DNA of 15,798 bases from Pelotomaculum sp. UBA4789 (GTDB lineage: Bacteria > Bacillota > Desulfotomaculia > Desulfotomaculales > Pelotomaculaceae). Shown here piece by piece: positions 1 to 6,598 of this stretch (position 1 is the first letter of the stretch; each line of letters opens with the position of its first letter). The notes beneath the pieces were generated by a model, which ran no database searches, was not told the DNA's origin, and was given only the letters and a program-made list of their open reading frames with translations. The position numbers were made by a program, and so were the translations under genes. Location: contig DHGV01000107.1 of NCBI GenBank assembly GCA_002402945.1, positions 1 through 15,798 of the forward strand, read 5' to 3'.

Positions 1-1323
1 GTGGCAGTGCGCCAGGACAGCCCGCTGGTGGTAGGCCTTGGCGAGGGAGAGTATTTTCTGGCGTCGGATATTCCCGCGCTGCTGAAGCATACCCGGTTTA
101 CCTACATCCTCAACGATGGGGAAGTAGCGGTGCTTGAGCCTGACAGAGTCAGGATCATGGACCGGCAGCGCAATAAAATTGACAAGAAAGTGTTTGAAGT
201 CAAGTGGGAAGCCGAGCAGGCTGAAAAGGGCGGGTACGATCACTTTATGCTAAAGGAAATACACGAGCAGCCCAAGGCCCTGCGCGACACATTGAGCGGG
301 CGAATCGCACCCGACAATTCCAGGGTGATCCTGAACGAACTAAAAATCACCCCGGAAGAAATCAGGGGTTTAAAGAAAATCTTTATCGCTGCCTGCGGCA
401 CCGCCTATCATGCCGGTTTTGTAGGCAAGTATGTCATTGAAAAACTGGTCCGGCTGCCGGTAGAGGTCGATATTGCCTCGGAGTTTCGCTACCGCCAGCC
501 GATCATTGAGCCGGGCACCCTGGTGATCATTATCAGCCAGTCCGGTGAGACCGCCGACACACTGGCCGCGCTGAGGGAAGCGAAACGGCAGGGGGCACAT
601 GTCATTGCTGTGACCAACGTAGTGGGCAGCTCTGTTTCCCGGGAGGCTGATGATGTTATTTATACCTGTGCCGGCCCGGAAATTGCCGTGGCTTCAACCA
701 AGGCCTATACTACCCAGCTCGCATCCATGTACCTGGTAGCCCTGCATCTGGCCACCGTGCGCGGCACGATAGCGCCCGGGGAACTCAGCGAAATCCTGGC
801 GGAGATGAAACAGCTGGAAGGCAAAGCCCAGCTGCTTGTGGACAATTCAATTGAAATCAGGGATTTCGCTGTGGAAATTTCCTCATCCGGAAGCCTTTTC
901 TATATCGGGCGCGGCCTTGATTATGCCGTAGCGATGGAAGGCTCCCTCAAGCTGAAGGAAATCTCCTACATCCACGCCGAGGCGTACGCGGCAGGAGAGC
1001 TGAAGCACGGCACGCTTGCCCTGATCGAAGACAATGTTCCGGTGGTAGCCCTTTGCACCCAGAAGGACCTGTACGATAAGACAGCCAGCAATATCCAGGA
1101 AGTAAATGCCCGGGGCGCTTCCGTGCTGACTCTGGCCATGGAAGGCTTTAATGAGGTTGAGAAGGTATCTGACAAGACGATATACATTCCTGAAACCCAT
1201 CCCATCCTGGCCCCGATCCTGACAGTGATCCCGCTGCAGCTGCTGGCCTATCATACCGCTGTAGCCAGAGGCTGCGATGTCGACCAGCCGCGGAACCTGG
1301 CCAAAAGCGTAACGGTGGAGTAG
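1..1323 (+). CDS. glmS: Glutamine-fructose-6-phosphate aminotransferase, isomerase part (5' end outside the window)
   Basis: GlmS makes glucosamine-6-phosphate from fructose-6-phosphate and glutamine, the first step towards UDP-GlcNAc for cell wall synthesis, in the cytoplasm. The 440 residues seen cover the linker and both SIS sugar-isomerase domains. Family motifs are ACGTAYHAG, SQSGETADTLAALREAK, VASTKAYTTQ, EGSLKLKEISYIHAEAY with GELKHG, and the canonical C-terminus DVDQPRNLAKSVTVE. The family is about 600 residues long, so roughly 170 residues are missing, including the N-terminal glutaminase domain with its catalytic Cys1. The GTG at base 1 is an internal codon at the window edge, not a start. 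The gene is followed by an inverted repeat at 1359-1388 and converges on the minus-strand operon. Identity is secure. Confidence 0.97.
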   Translation: MAVRQDSPLVVGLGEGEYFLASDIPALLKHTRFTYILNDGEVAVLEPDRVRIMDRQRNKIDKKVFEVKWEAEQAEKGGYDHFMLKEIHEQPKALRDTLSGRIAPDNSRVILNELKITPEEIRGLKKIFIAACGTAYHAGFVGKYVIEKLVRLPVEVDIASEFRYRQPIIEPGTLVIIISQSGETADTLAALREAKRQGAHVIAVTNVVGSSVSREADDVIYTCAGPEIAVASTKAYTTQLASMYLVALHLATVRGTIAPGELSEILAEMKQLEGKAQLLVDNSIEIRDFAVEISSSGSLFYIGRGLDYAVAMEGSLKLKEISYIHAEAYAAGELKHGTLALIEDNVPVVALCTQKDLYDKTASNIQEVNARGASVLTLAMEGFNEVEKVSDKTIYIPETHPILAPILTVIPLQLLAYHTAVARGCDVDQPRNLAKSVTVE

Positions 1324-1358
1324 AGCTGTGGAATCCGCATAAAATAAACAAAAATATT

Positions 1359-1388
1359 TAAGAAGCGGCTGATGTCAGCCGCTTCTTA
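1359..1388. terminator. Bidirectional terminator between glmS and the convergent selenoprotein operon
   Basis: The arms at 1360-1372 (AAGAAGCGGCTGA) and 1375-1387 are perfect reverse complements, and a T-A pair at 1359/1388 extends the stem. On the minus strand the stem is followed by an AT-rich tract (AAATATTTTTGTTTATTTT), a good Rho-independent terminator for the operon ending at 1465. On the plus strand the tail (ATAGTTGTTT) is poorer but may serve glmS. Confidence 0.75.
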
Positions 1389-1464
1389 TAGTTGTTTCCA
1401 GTGTTTAACTGCAGCACCCGGATTTATCGTCCGATCAAGTATGCGCTGCCCTGATAAACCTGAT

Positions 1465-1662
1465 TTAGATAGAACCTACATGTTTTCTCATGGCGTTTAA
1501 GGCGCCTTTATCCACCATGAGGCCGACTTCGAGGGCTTCCTTGATTTCATCCTCACCAATACCCATCTCCCGGGCCCTGCCCAGGTGATAATCCATTCAG
1601 GGCTGACAATGAACGCCTACCGAGACACCAATGGCTATCAGTTCCTTAGTGCGATCGTCCAT
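1465..1662 (-). CDS. AhpD-like (carboxymuconolactone decarboxylase family) selenoprotein, CxxU
   Basis: Starting at ATG 1662-1660, with AAGGGAG at 1670-1676 and a 7-nt spacer, the frame reads MDDRTKELIAIGVSVGVHCQ-P and then TGA at 1599-1597. It continues in the same frame as MDYHLGRAREMGIGEDEIKEA and LEVGLMVDKGALNAMRKHVGSI to TAA at 1465. The whole matches small AhpD-like CMD proteins, in which HCQPC(L/M)xYHLxxAR carries the CxxC redox pair. The TGA falls exactly on the second Cys, giving C19-Q-P-U22. A SECIS-type hairpin follows. The 65-aa length is normal for the short members of this family. Its role is probably thiol or peroxide redox chemistry in the cytoplasm. It is the last gene of the padR/permease operon but also has a candidate promoter of its own. 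A plain stop or pseudogene is much less likely, because the homology continues unbroken after TGA. Confidence 0.9.
1569..1585 (-). promoter_or_regulatory. SECIS hairpin of the AhpD-like selenoprotein
   Basis: On the minus strand CCTGGGC-AGG-GCCCGGG forms a 7-bp stem (one T-G wobble) with a 3-nt loop. The loop begins 18 nt after the TGA and has G at its second position. This fits the published bacterial SECIS pattern: short apical loop, G in the first two loop bases, 16-37 nt from UGA. The element would bind SelB to decode UGA as Sec. Confidence 0.8.
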
Positions 1663-1698
1663 AACATTGCTCCCTTCGGTTCTTGTTTTATATCTAAT

Positions 1699-1727
1699 AT
1701 TATATCTTGCCCTAAAATTGGAAACAA
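1699..1727 (-). promoter_or_regulatory. Candidate sigma-A promoter for the AhpD-like selenoprotein
   Basis: Read on the minus strand, TTGTTT (1727-1722) and a perfect TATAAT (1704-1699) are separated by 17 nt. They lie in the 91-bp gap between the Rdx-DUF2703 gene and the AhpD-like gene, with the ribosome binding site about 25 nt further on. The -35 is weak, so this may be an internal promoter adding to read-through from upstream. Confidence 0.5.
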
Positions 1728-1753
1728 TATTATGGAGATATATTTTTAACTCT

Positions 1754-2572
1754 CTATTTGCCTTCTTTCTTCCTTTTAGCAGCAAAAAACTTCTTCAGGT
1801 TTTCCGGCAACTCTGATGGACGGGGTTGTTCCGCATAATTTTTGCCAGGCTCTTTATACACTTCCCGTAAGATAGCCTCGATGATCAGGCCCTTGGGTGG
1901 CACAGGATACTCCTTGCCCTGGTAGACCCAGACGCGGCAGTCCACCTCGCCGCCGCAGAGGTCTCCGCAGGATGGGCACAGGCTCTCCCTGACTTCCAGC
2001 TGGATGTCCCGGCCGTTGATGCGGATGGTAGGGGAGCTGACAAAGCCCATCGCCAGGGCCTGTTCCGCACTCTGCACGTGGGTTTTCTGCACAGACACCT
2101 CGATACCGGTCGCTTCCAATACCCTGGCGACCTCCGCTAGGGCCTCTTCCAGGCTGGATTCCGTACCGCGGCAGGGTTCGCAGACTTCCAGGTCCAAAAA
2201 CAGGAACTCGATGTCCAGATGCCTTTTTTCAGGCTCGATTGTCAGTGATTGTGCCGCCTGGGGGGCGCAGCAGGACGTTTGCGTATCTGCCGCCGGCGCT
2301 TTTACTTCTTCAGATGGAATAGAATTTTGACAGGCTTTTATACTATTTAAAATATCTCCGGTTTCGGGAAGCCGGCCGCATACCCCGTTGTTGTCATATA
2401 GTATCTGCCCATCGGCGGTCACCAGAAAGATGGCATTATGTCCTTCAATCAATTGGGCTGTCAAGCCAAGATCGCTTTTGATACCGGCCGCTATACTGGC
2501 GGCCAAATCATAATAACCTCAGTCAACGCAGTAGGTAATTTTAATTTTTACAGGTTCCTTCTTATTATCCAT
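1754..2572 (-). CDS. SelW/Rdx-like domain fused to DUF2703, selenoprotein with CVDU motif
   Basis: ATG at 2572-2570 follows AAGGAGG about 8 nt upstream. The start reads MDNKKEPVKIKITYCVD, then TGA at 2521-2519, then GYYDLAASIAAGIKSDLG without a break in frame. ITYC-x-x-(C/U)-GY is the hallmark of Rdx/SelW/SelT thioredoxin-fold proteins, so the TGA encodes Sec18 next to Cys15. The Rdx domain covers about residues 9-65. A linker follows with a CC pair near residue 101. A DUF2703-type domain covers about 118-243, with CEPC (131-134) and CPSCGDLC plus another Cys (199-212). A charged Lys-rich tail ends the 272-aa protein. It is probably cytoplasmic, with no signal peptide or membrane segment. The substrate is unknown. 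The gene lies 49 nt after the permease and is co-transcribed with it. Called without Sec, a gene finder would start at TTG 2506 and lose the active site. Confidence 0.9.
2486..2504 (-). promoter_or_regulatory. SECIS hairpin of the Rdx-DUF2703 selenoprotein
   Basis: Minus strand GGCCGC-CAGTATA-GCGGCC is a perfect 6-bp GC stem with a 7-nt loop. The stem starts 15 nt and the loop about 21 nt after the TGA at 2519. The distance and stem fit a bacterial SECIS. The G is third in the loop unless the C-A closing pair is counted as part of the stem, so the fit is slightly weaker than for the other two. Confidence 0.7.
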
Positions 2573-2621
2573 CGTTAATCCTCCTTGTGTAATTCATTTT
2601 GAACCTTATTTTTAATAATAT

Positions 2622-3554
2622 TTAAAGCAGGCTTATCTGGAACGCCTGGAAAACAAATCCTGACAGAGTGGCCACCGCCAGTATGGTGATCACGAATGTG
2701 GCCACAAGCCTGGGTTTGAAGATCGAAGCCAGCAGCGTTACTTCCGGGATACTTGCGCCGGCGCCGCCGATGATCAGCGCCACTATGGCTCCGAGGCTCA
2801 TCCCTTTGTCCATCAGCACCGACGCAATGGGGATCATGGTTTCAACCCTGATGTACATAGGGATACCGACAACGGCGGCAACTGGTATGGCCCAGGGATT
2901 ACCTGGTCCAGCCACCCGGATGATAAAATCTTCCGGTATAAATCCGTAGATAAAAGCCCCGATACCCGCGCCCAGGACAAGGTAGGGCAGGACTTGGCGG
3001 AATAATGTCCAGGTCTGGGCGCCGGCGTGTTTTAGTCTTTCATTTTTTGTTACCGCCCCGGCAGCGGGTTCAATTGCCTCGCAGCTGCAGCAGCAGGCGC
3101 TCTTCAATTGTCCCATCTTGTAGTCAGTGGCCAGGCCGAAACGCTCCCACAGTGCGCCGATAAACACGGCGGAGATAAAGGTCAGGAAACCATAGATAAG
3201 TGTAACTTTCAAGCCCATCATTGTTAAGAATAGAGCAATGATAACAGGGTTGAGCAGCGGTGAAGAAACAAGGAAGGACATTGTCGCGCCAAAAGGAGCG
3301 CCGCCGTTGAGCAAACCGGTCAAAATGGGGATGGTTGAACAGGAACAAAAAGGAGTGACCGCGCCAAAAGCAGCGCCCATAATATTGCCAAACCAACCGC
3401 GGGTCTTGCCCAAAATGCTTTGCAGTTTTTCTTCAGATATATATTCCTGAAGCAGGGCAACCAGGAAAGAAACTCCGACAAATAAAGCCAGCAGCTCAGC
3501 TGAAATTATGAGAAAATATTTTCCGGCTGAAGCCAGGTTGTTTAATTCAAACAC
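2622..3554 (-). CDS. ArsP/DUF318-type permease (PF03773-like)
   Basis: This is a 310-aa polytopic inner-membrane protein with about eight hydrophobic segments in two repeats. The diagnostic motif TPFCSCSTIPILTG (residues about 67-80) and SFLVSSPLLNP belong to the permease family that includes the organoarsenical exporter ArsP and uncharacterised YraQ-like proteins. A hydrophilic central loop (about 141-180) holds an unusual cluster ACCCSCEA (153-160), which could bind soft metals or metalloids on the cytoplasmic side. The start is GTG 3554 with a GGGA-type site upstream; no better start is visible. It lies 50 nt after the padR-like gene and 49 nt before the Rdx-DUF2703 selenoprotein. Context beside arsR-acr3 suggests metalloid or thiol-conjugate export. 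The substrate is inference. Confidence 0.85.
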   Translation of the reverse strand: MFELNNLASAGKYFLIISAELLALFVGVSFLVALLQEYISEEKLQSILGKTRGWFGNIMGAAFGAVTPFCSCSTIPILTGLLNGGAPFGATMSFLVSSPLLNPVIIALFLTMMGLKVTLIYGFLTFISAVFIGALWERFGLATDYKMGQLKSACCCSCEAIEPAAGAVTKNERLKHAGAQTWTLFRQVLPYLVLGAGIGAFIYGFIPEDFIIRVAGPGNPWAIPVAAVVGIPMYIRVETMIPIASVLMDKGMSLGAIVALIIGGAGASIPEVTLLASIFKPRLVATFVITILAVATLSGFVFQAFQISLL

Positions 3555-3604
3555 AACTATATCATCCCAATCTCTGTATTCTTTTAGTATTAAAAAAGTT
3601 TCTG

Positions 3605-3967
3605 CTATATTGCTTTCAGGATATAATCAGCTACTTCACCCCAGGCCCGGGATGCCACCTGCCAGGCCTGCTCCCCCTTGGGCGTCAGGGTATACACCTT
3701 GCGTTCGCGCCCGGAAACAACCTCGGCAAGCAAGCTTACCAGACCGGCTTCCGTAAATTCTTTCAGCACCGGGTAAAGGCTGCCTTCCGATGGAGAGCAG
3801 CAGCTGTTGGTGAGCTCAGCTATCTGTTTAGTTATTTCATAGCCGTGCAGTGGCTGCCGGTGCAGCGCGTGAAGAATAAAAAAGCGGGAAAGGCTCATTT
3901 TAATCAAGCCGGCCCAGTATTCCTGCGATTCGTACTTTATTGTAAAAACCTCCTCTCGCTTACACAT
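3605..3967 (-). CDS. PadR-family transcriptional regulator
   Basis: This small winged-helix repressor-type regulator is first in the minus-strand operon. The core FFILHALHRQPLHGYEITKQI, then SEGSLYPVLKEFTEAGLV, RERKVYTLTPKGEQAW, is the PadR N-terminal domain. Only a short C-terminal helix follows, as in the PadR-s1 subfamily. A CC pair (SCCSPSEG) just before the recognition helix could sense thiols or metals. The start is unclear. ATG 3982 would leave a leader of only about 7 nt. ATG 3967 has no ribosome binding site. A very strong GAGAGGAGG (3957-3949) sits 8 nt before an in-frame ATA at 3940. The coordinates use ATG 3967. It probably autoregulates the operon through sites around the promoter at 3996-4025. 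Confidence 0.88.
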   Translation of the reverse strand: MCKREEVFTIKYESQEYWAGLIKMSLSRFFILHALHRQPLHGYEITKQIAELTNSCCSPSEGSLYPVLKEFTEAGLVSLLAEVVSGRERKVYTLTPKGEQAWQVASRAWGEVADYILKAI

Positions 3968-3995
3968 AGACACGATATGCATTTATCATAGATAC

Positions 3996-4025
3996 ATTAT
4001 AGGGCTATGCATAAATTATTGTCAA
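3996..4025 (-). promoter_or_regulatory. Promoter of the padR-permease-selenoprotein operon
   Basis: On the minus strand, perfect TTGACA (4025-4020) and TATAAT (4001-3996) are separated by 18 nt, a strong sigma-A promoter. ATGCAT cores at 4007-4012 (within the spacer) and 3977-3982 (just after the start point) stand exactly 30 bp apart with similar flanks (TTTATGCATA and TAAATGCATA), so they are candidate repressor sites, most likely for the PadR protein. Confidence 0.75.
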
Positions 4026-4033
4026 TAAAAATA

Positions 4034-4073
4034 TTGACTAATGAAAACTAAATATAATATTATATATTTAGTT
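4034..4073 (+). promoter_or_regulatory. arsR-acr3 promoter with palindromic ArsR operator
   Basis: TTGACT (4034-4039) is followed after 18 nt by TATTAT (4058-4063). A 28-bp perfect dyad (4046-4073) with 11-bp arms AACTAAATATA and TATATTTAGTT covers the spacer and the -10. ArsR/SmtB proteins bind such AT-rich dyads over promoters and leave on metalloid binding. The operator is 21 bp from the divergent padR -35, so one bound regulator could affect both. Confidence 0.75.
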
Positions 4074-4111
4074 ATATAAATATGTTATAGAAGCAGGAGT
4101 GAGAATAAAAA

Positions 4112-4513
4112 ATGTTGGACAGTTTAAAAGCGCTGGCGGATCCGCACAGGCAAAACATATTAAGGCTGCTGGCCAGGCAGGAGATGGGAGCCTGTGAGAT
4201 CATCCAGGCTATCGGCCTGGCGCAGCCGACCATTGCGCACCACTTGAAAATCTTAAAGCAAGCAGGACTCATCAGCAGTCAAAAGGAGGGAAAGTTTGTA
4301 TTTTATACCTTGAATAAGGATGAACTCAAGGGATTTCAAGATCAGGTTCATCGTTTCCTTGAAGAAATTTCTTGTTTTTCCTGTGCCCAGACTAAACCTT
4401 CGCTGCTCAGGCAAAATCCTGATCTCTGTGCAGAACTGGGCTGTATCCCAGAGGTTTGCGAAACTGAAATTTTGGTTGGGAATAAGGAAGTAAAAGAAAC
4501 AGGGGGTAACTAG
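4112..4513 (+). CDS. arsR: ArsR/SmtB-family metalloid-responsive repressor
   Basis: This is a 133-aa winged-helix dimer-type repressor. LDSLKALADPHRQNILRLLA, then GLAQPTIAHHLKILKQAGLI (recognition helix) and GKFVFYTLN (wing) are typical ArsR. The classic ELCVCDL As(III) site is absent; the same helix reads MGACEIIQAI with one Cys (C28). Instead the C-terminal tail has C88, C91, C106, C111 and C116, suggesting a different thiolate site for As(III) or a similar soft ion. The start at 4112 follows GCAGGAGTGAG. The stop is 4 nt before acr3, so the two genes are one operon. The dyad at 4046-4073 is its likely operator. Confidence 0.93.
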   Translation: MLDSLKALADPHRQNILRLLARQEMGACEIIQAIGLAQPTIAHHLKILKQAGLISSQKEGKFVFYTLNKDELKGFQDQVHRFLEEISCFSCAQTKPSLLRQNPDLCAELGCIPEVCETEILVGNKEVKETGGN

Positions 4514-4517
4514 AATT

Positions 4518-5573
4518 ATGTCCGAAAAAACCTCGGCAAAATTATCCTTGCTTGACCGCAACCTGACTGTGTGGATCTTCCTGGCCATGTTTTTTGGCGT
4601 CGGGCTGGGCTATGTGGTGCCCGGAGTGGCTAACATTCTAAAAAGATTTCAGGTTGGGACCACCTCGATCCCCATCGCTATCGGCCTGATCGTAATGATG
4701 TACCCGCCTTTGGCCAAGGTAAAATATGAGGAAATCGGCAGAGTATTCAGGAATGGCAAGGTCCTGGCGCTCTCCCTGGCCCAGAACTGGATCATCGGGC
4801 CCGTCCTGATGTTCTTTCTGGCGGTTGTCTTCTTACGGAATTACCCCGAATATATGGTGGGCATCATCATTATTGGCCTGGCCCGCTGCATTGCTATGGT
4901 GATCATCTGGAATTCCCTGGCCAAGGGAGACTCGGAATACGCGGCGGCGCTGGTGGCCCTGAACTCAATTTTCCAGGTGCTGTTCTTTTCCGTCTACGCT
5001 TACTTTTTTGTTACTGTCGCTCCCCAGTGGTTGGGCATCAAGTCGATGGCCATTGTCATTTCCATGGGGGAAGTGGCCAAGAGCGTGGCGATTTACCTCG
5101 GCATTCCATTTCTCGCCGGGATTATCACCAGATTTACCCTGATGCCGGCCAAGGGCAAAGAATGGTATGAGCAAAAATTTATCCCCAGGATCAGCCCCCT
5201 CGCCCTGATCGCCCTTTTGTTTACGATTATCGTGATGTTTTCATTAAAAGGAAACTATATCATCACCCTGCCGCTTGACGTGGTGAGGATCGCCGTGCCG
5301 CTGCTCTTTTACTTTGTAATCATGTTCTTCCTGTCCTTTTTCCTCAGCAAATCGTTCGGGGTCAACTACGGCCAGAGCACGACGCTCGCCTTCACCGCTG
5401 CCAGCAACAACTTCGAGTTGGCCATCGCGGTGGCCGTGGCGGTATTCGGTATCGACTCCGGCCAGGCCTTTGCCGCGGTTATCGGCCCGCTGATTGAAGT
5501 GCCGGTGATGATCGGCCTGGTCAATGTTGCCCTTGCCTTCAGGCGGAAATACTTTGCCCATGAATTGCAGTGA
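4518..5573 (+). CDS. acr3: ACR3-family arsenite efflux permease
   Basis: This 351-aa membrane protein has about ten hydrophobic helices and matches the ACR3 family, which expels As(III) (and in some members Sb(III)) using the proton gradient. MMYPPLAKVKYEEIG, LAQNWIIGP, GLARCIAMVIIWN (with the conserved C124), FTAASNNFELAIAVAVAVFG and GPLIEVPVMIGLV (E327) are family signatures, and the length is typical. The start at 4518 follows GGGGGTAACT just after the arsR stop. It is coupled with arsR and induced with it. No arsC arsenate reductase is present in the window. Confidence 0.96.
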   Translation: MSEKTSAKLSLLDRNLTVWIFLAMFFGVGLGYVVPGVANILKRFQVGTTSIPIAIGLIVMMYPPLAKVKYEEIGRVFRNGKVLALSLAQNWIIGPVLMFFLAVVFLRNYPEYMVGIIIIGLARCIAMVIIWNSLAKGDSEYAAALVALNSIFQVLFFSVYAYFFVTVAPQWLGIKSMAIVISMGEVAKSVAIYLGIPFLAGIITRFTLMPAKGKEWYEQKFIPRISPLALIALLFTIIVMFSLKGNYIITLPLDVVRIAVPLLFYFVIMFFLSFFLSKSFGVNYGQSTTLAFTAASNNFELAIAVAVAVFGIDSGQAFAAVIGPLIEVPVMIGLVNVALAFRRKYFAHELQ

Positions 5574-5582
5574 GAGAAATAA

Positions 5583-5628
5583 AGAGCTGTGCTCTAAAAG
5601 CATTTAAATTATAAAACAAGCTGTTTTA
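5583..5628. other. Two short hairpins between acr3 and the lipoyl gene block
   Basis: AGAGC-TGT-GCTCT (5583-5595) and TAAAACA-AGC-TGTTTTA (5612-5628) lie in the 94-bp gap. Neither is followed by a clear T-run. They may weakly end the arsenic operon or protect mRNA ends. No clear promoter for the next block is visible here. Confidence 0.35.
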
Positions 5629-5667
5629 AAATAAATTAGTGCATGAAAACAAAAGGAGGTCGAAAGT

Positions 5668-6117
5668 ATGGGCCAGGATTTCATGGAAACAACTCATGAC
5701 AAGTTTGTGTTCAGGGTTAAGAAGGGGTACCTGTACCACCCAGGTGAGTGCTGGATCAGGGAAGACGGTGATGTTATTACCGTCGGCATAACCGACTTTC
5801 TGCAGAAGACGGCCGGTGATGTGGCATTTCTGGAACTGCCGGAGGCAGGGGCTGAAGTGGCACAGGGCGGCGAAGCCGGCATCATTGAAACAATTAAGAC
5901 TACCGTTTCCCTCATTTCGCCCGCAGGCGGTGTAATCCGGGAGCTTAACACGGCATTGGAAGAAAATCCGCAGCAGATAAACACCGACCCTTACGGCGAA
6001 GGCTGGCTTTTCAGGCTCGCGCCTGCTAATTGGGATGCGGATAAAAACAACTTAATGAAAGCGGAAGATTACTTTCCGATAATGGAAGAGAAAATAAAAA
6101 AAGAATTGGCAAAATAA
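5668..6117 (+). CDS. GcvH-like lipoyl carrier protein
   Basis: This 149-aa protein resembles the glycine cleavage H protein. GDVITVGITDFLQKTAGDVAFLELPEAGAEV and the lipoylation loop GIIETIKTTVSLISPAGGVI, with K77 as the expected lipoyl-lysine, are followed by the H-protein pattern of NPQQINTDPYGEGWLFRL. Its N-terminus (HPGECWIREDGD) and a longer helical C-terminal tail (about 125-149) differ from ordinary GcvH. The ATG follows AAAAGGAGG. No gcvT or gcvP is nearby, but lipoyl synthase, octanoyltransferase and Lpd are. A stand-alone redox or acyl carrier function is therefore more likely than glycine cleavage. A true GcvH serving a distant glycine cleavage complex cannot be excluded. Confidence 0.9.
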   Translation: MGQDFMETTHDKFVFRVKKGYLYHPGECWIREDGDVITVGITDFLQKTAGDVAFLELPEAGAEVAQGGEAGIIETIKTTVSLISPAGGVIRELNTALEENPQQINTDPYGEGWLFRLAPANWDADKNNLMKAEDYFPIMEEKIKKELAK

Positions 6118-6140
6118 AATATTGTTGCGGAGGGATCATT

Positions 6141-6539
6141 ATGGGTAAAAAAGTCGTCGTCCTGCCTTGCAGCGGCATCGGCAAGGCCTATGGCGAGATC
6201 GGCCGCCAGGCTGTTTATGACTTGGCGGAAGATCTGAAGCCGGAAGATGTCAAAACAGCCTGCCTGGCCCGCCTGATGATTGATGACCCGGAAACCAAAG
6301 CAATGGTTAAGGATAACTTTGTGATTACCGTGGACGGGTGCGGTATGGACTGTGCGCGCAAAAACGTTGAAGCCGCCGGCAAGCAGGTTGACAGCTCGCT
6401 GAGGGTGGTTGAGGCCTTCAAGAAACACCGCGACCTGAAGCCGCAGGGTGTCCTCGAGCTTGGCGAACCAGGTTTTAAACTCGCGCATATCCTGGCGGAG
6501 AGGCTAAGCGAAGAAGTAGACTGTGTGATGAAAAAATAA
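6141..6539 (+). CDS. DGC-domain putative zinc-binding protein (first copy)
   Basis: This 132-aa cytoplasmic protein has VVVLPCSGIGKAYGEIGRQAVYDL at the N-terminus and ITVDGCGMDCARKNVE (residues 62-77), the motif that names the DGC family (PF08859-type, putative zinc binding). Cysteines are C10, C41, C67, C71 and C128, enough for a metal site or a redox pair. The biochemical role of the family is not established. The start is ATG 6141 after GGAGGG. It is 23 nt downstream of the lipoyl carrier gene and in the same orientation. It is a clear relative of the gene at 6783. Confidence 0.85.
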   Translation: MGKKVVVLPCSGIGKAYGEIGRQAVYDLAEDLKPEDVKTACLARLMIDDPETKAMVKDNFVITVDGCGMDCARKNVEAAGKQVDSSLRVVEAFKKHRDLKPQGVLELGEPGFKLAHILAERLSEEVDCVMKK

Positions 6540-6598
6540 ATTTATAAACAGACATCCATGCCCATACGCGGCACCATTAGAGGAAGTAAAGCAGCAAT

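Noticed and set aside
1597..1785. 62-aa minus-strand frame including residues upstream of the AhpD-like ATG
   Set aside because: The stretch before ATG 1662 is promoter and leader DNA (TATAAT at 1704-1699, ribosome binding site at 1670-1676). The frame's end at TGA is a Sec codon, so the real gene is 1662-1465.
1631..1816. 61-aa plus-strand ORF with hydrophobic sequence
   Set aside because: It overlaps the AhpD-like gene, its promoter and the end of the DUF2703 gene on the other strand, and has no ribosome binding site or recognisable family.
1754..2506. Start of the DUF2703 protein at TTG 2506
   Set aside because: There is no site before it, and conserved Rdx sequence with CxxU lies directly upstream in frame from ATG 2572.
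5574..5667. Glycine riboswitch before the GcvH-like gene
   Set aside because: The gap is only 94 bp, AT-rich, with two short hairpins and no glycine aptamer core, so no riboswitch can be supported.
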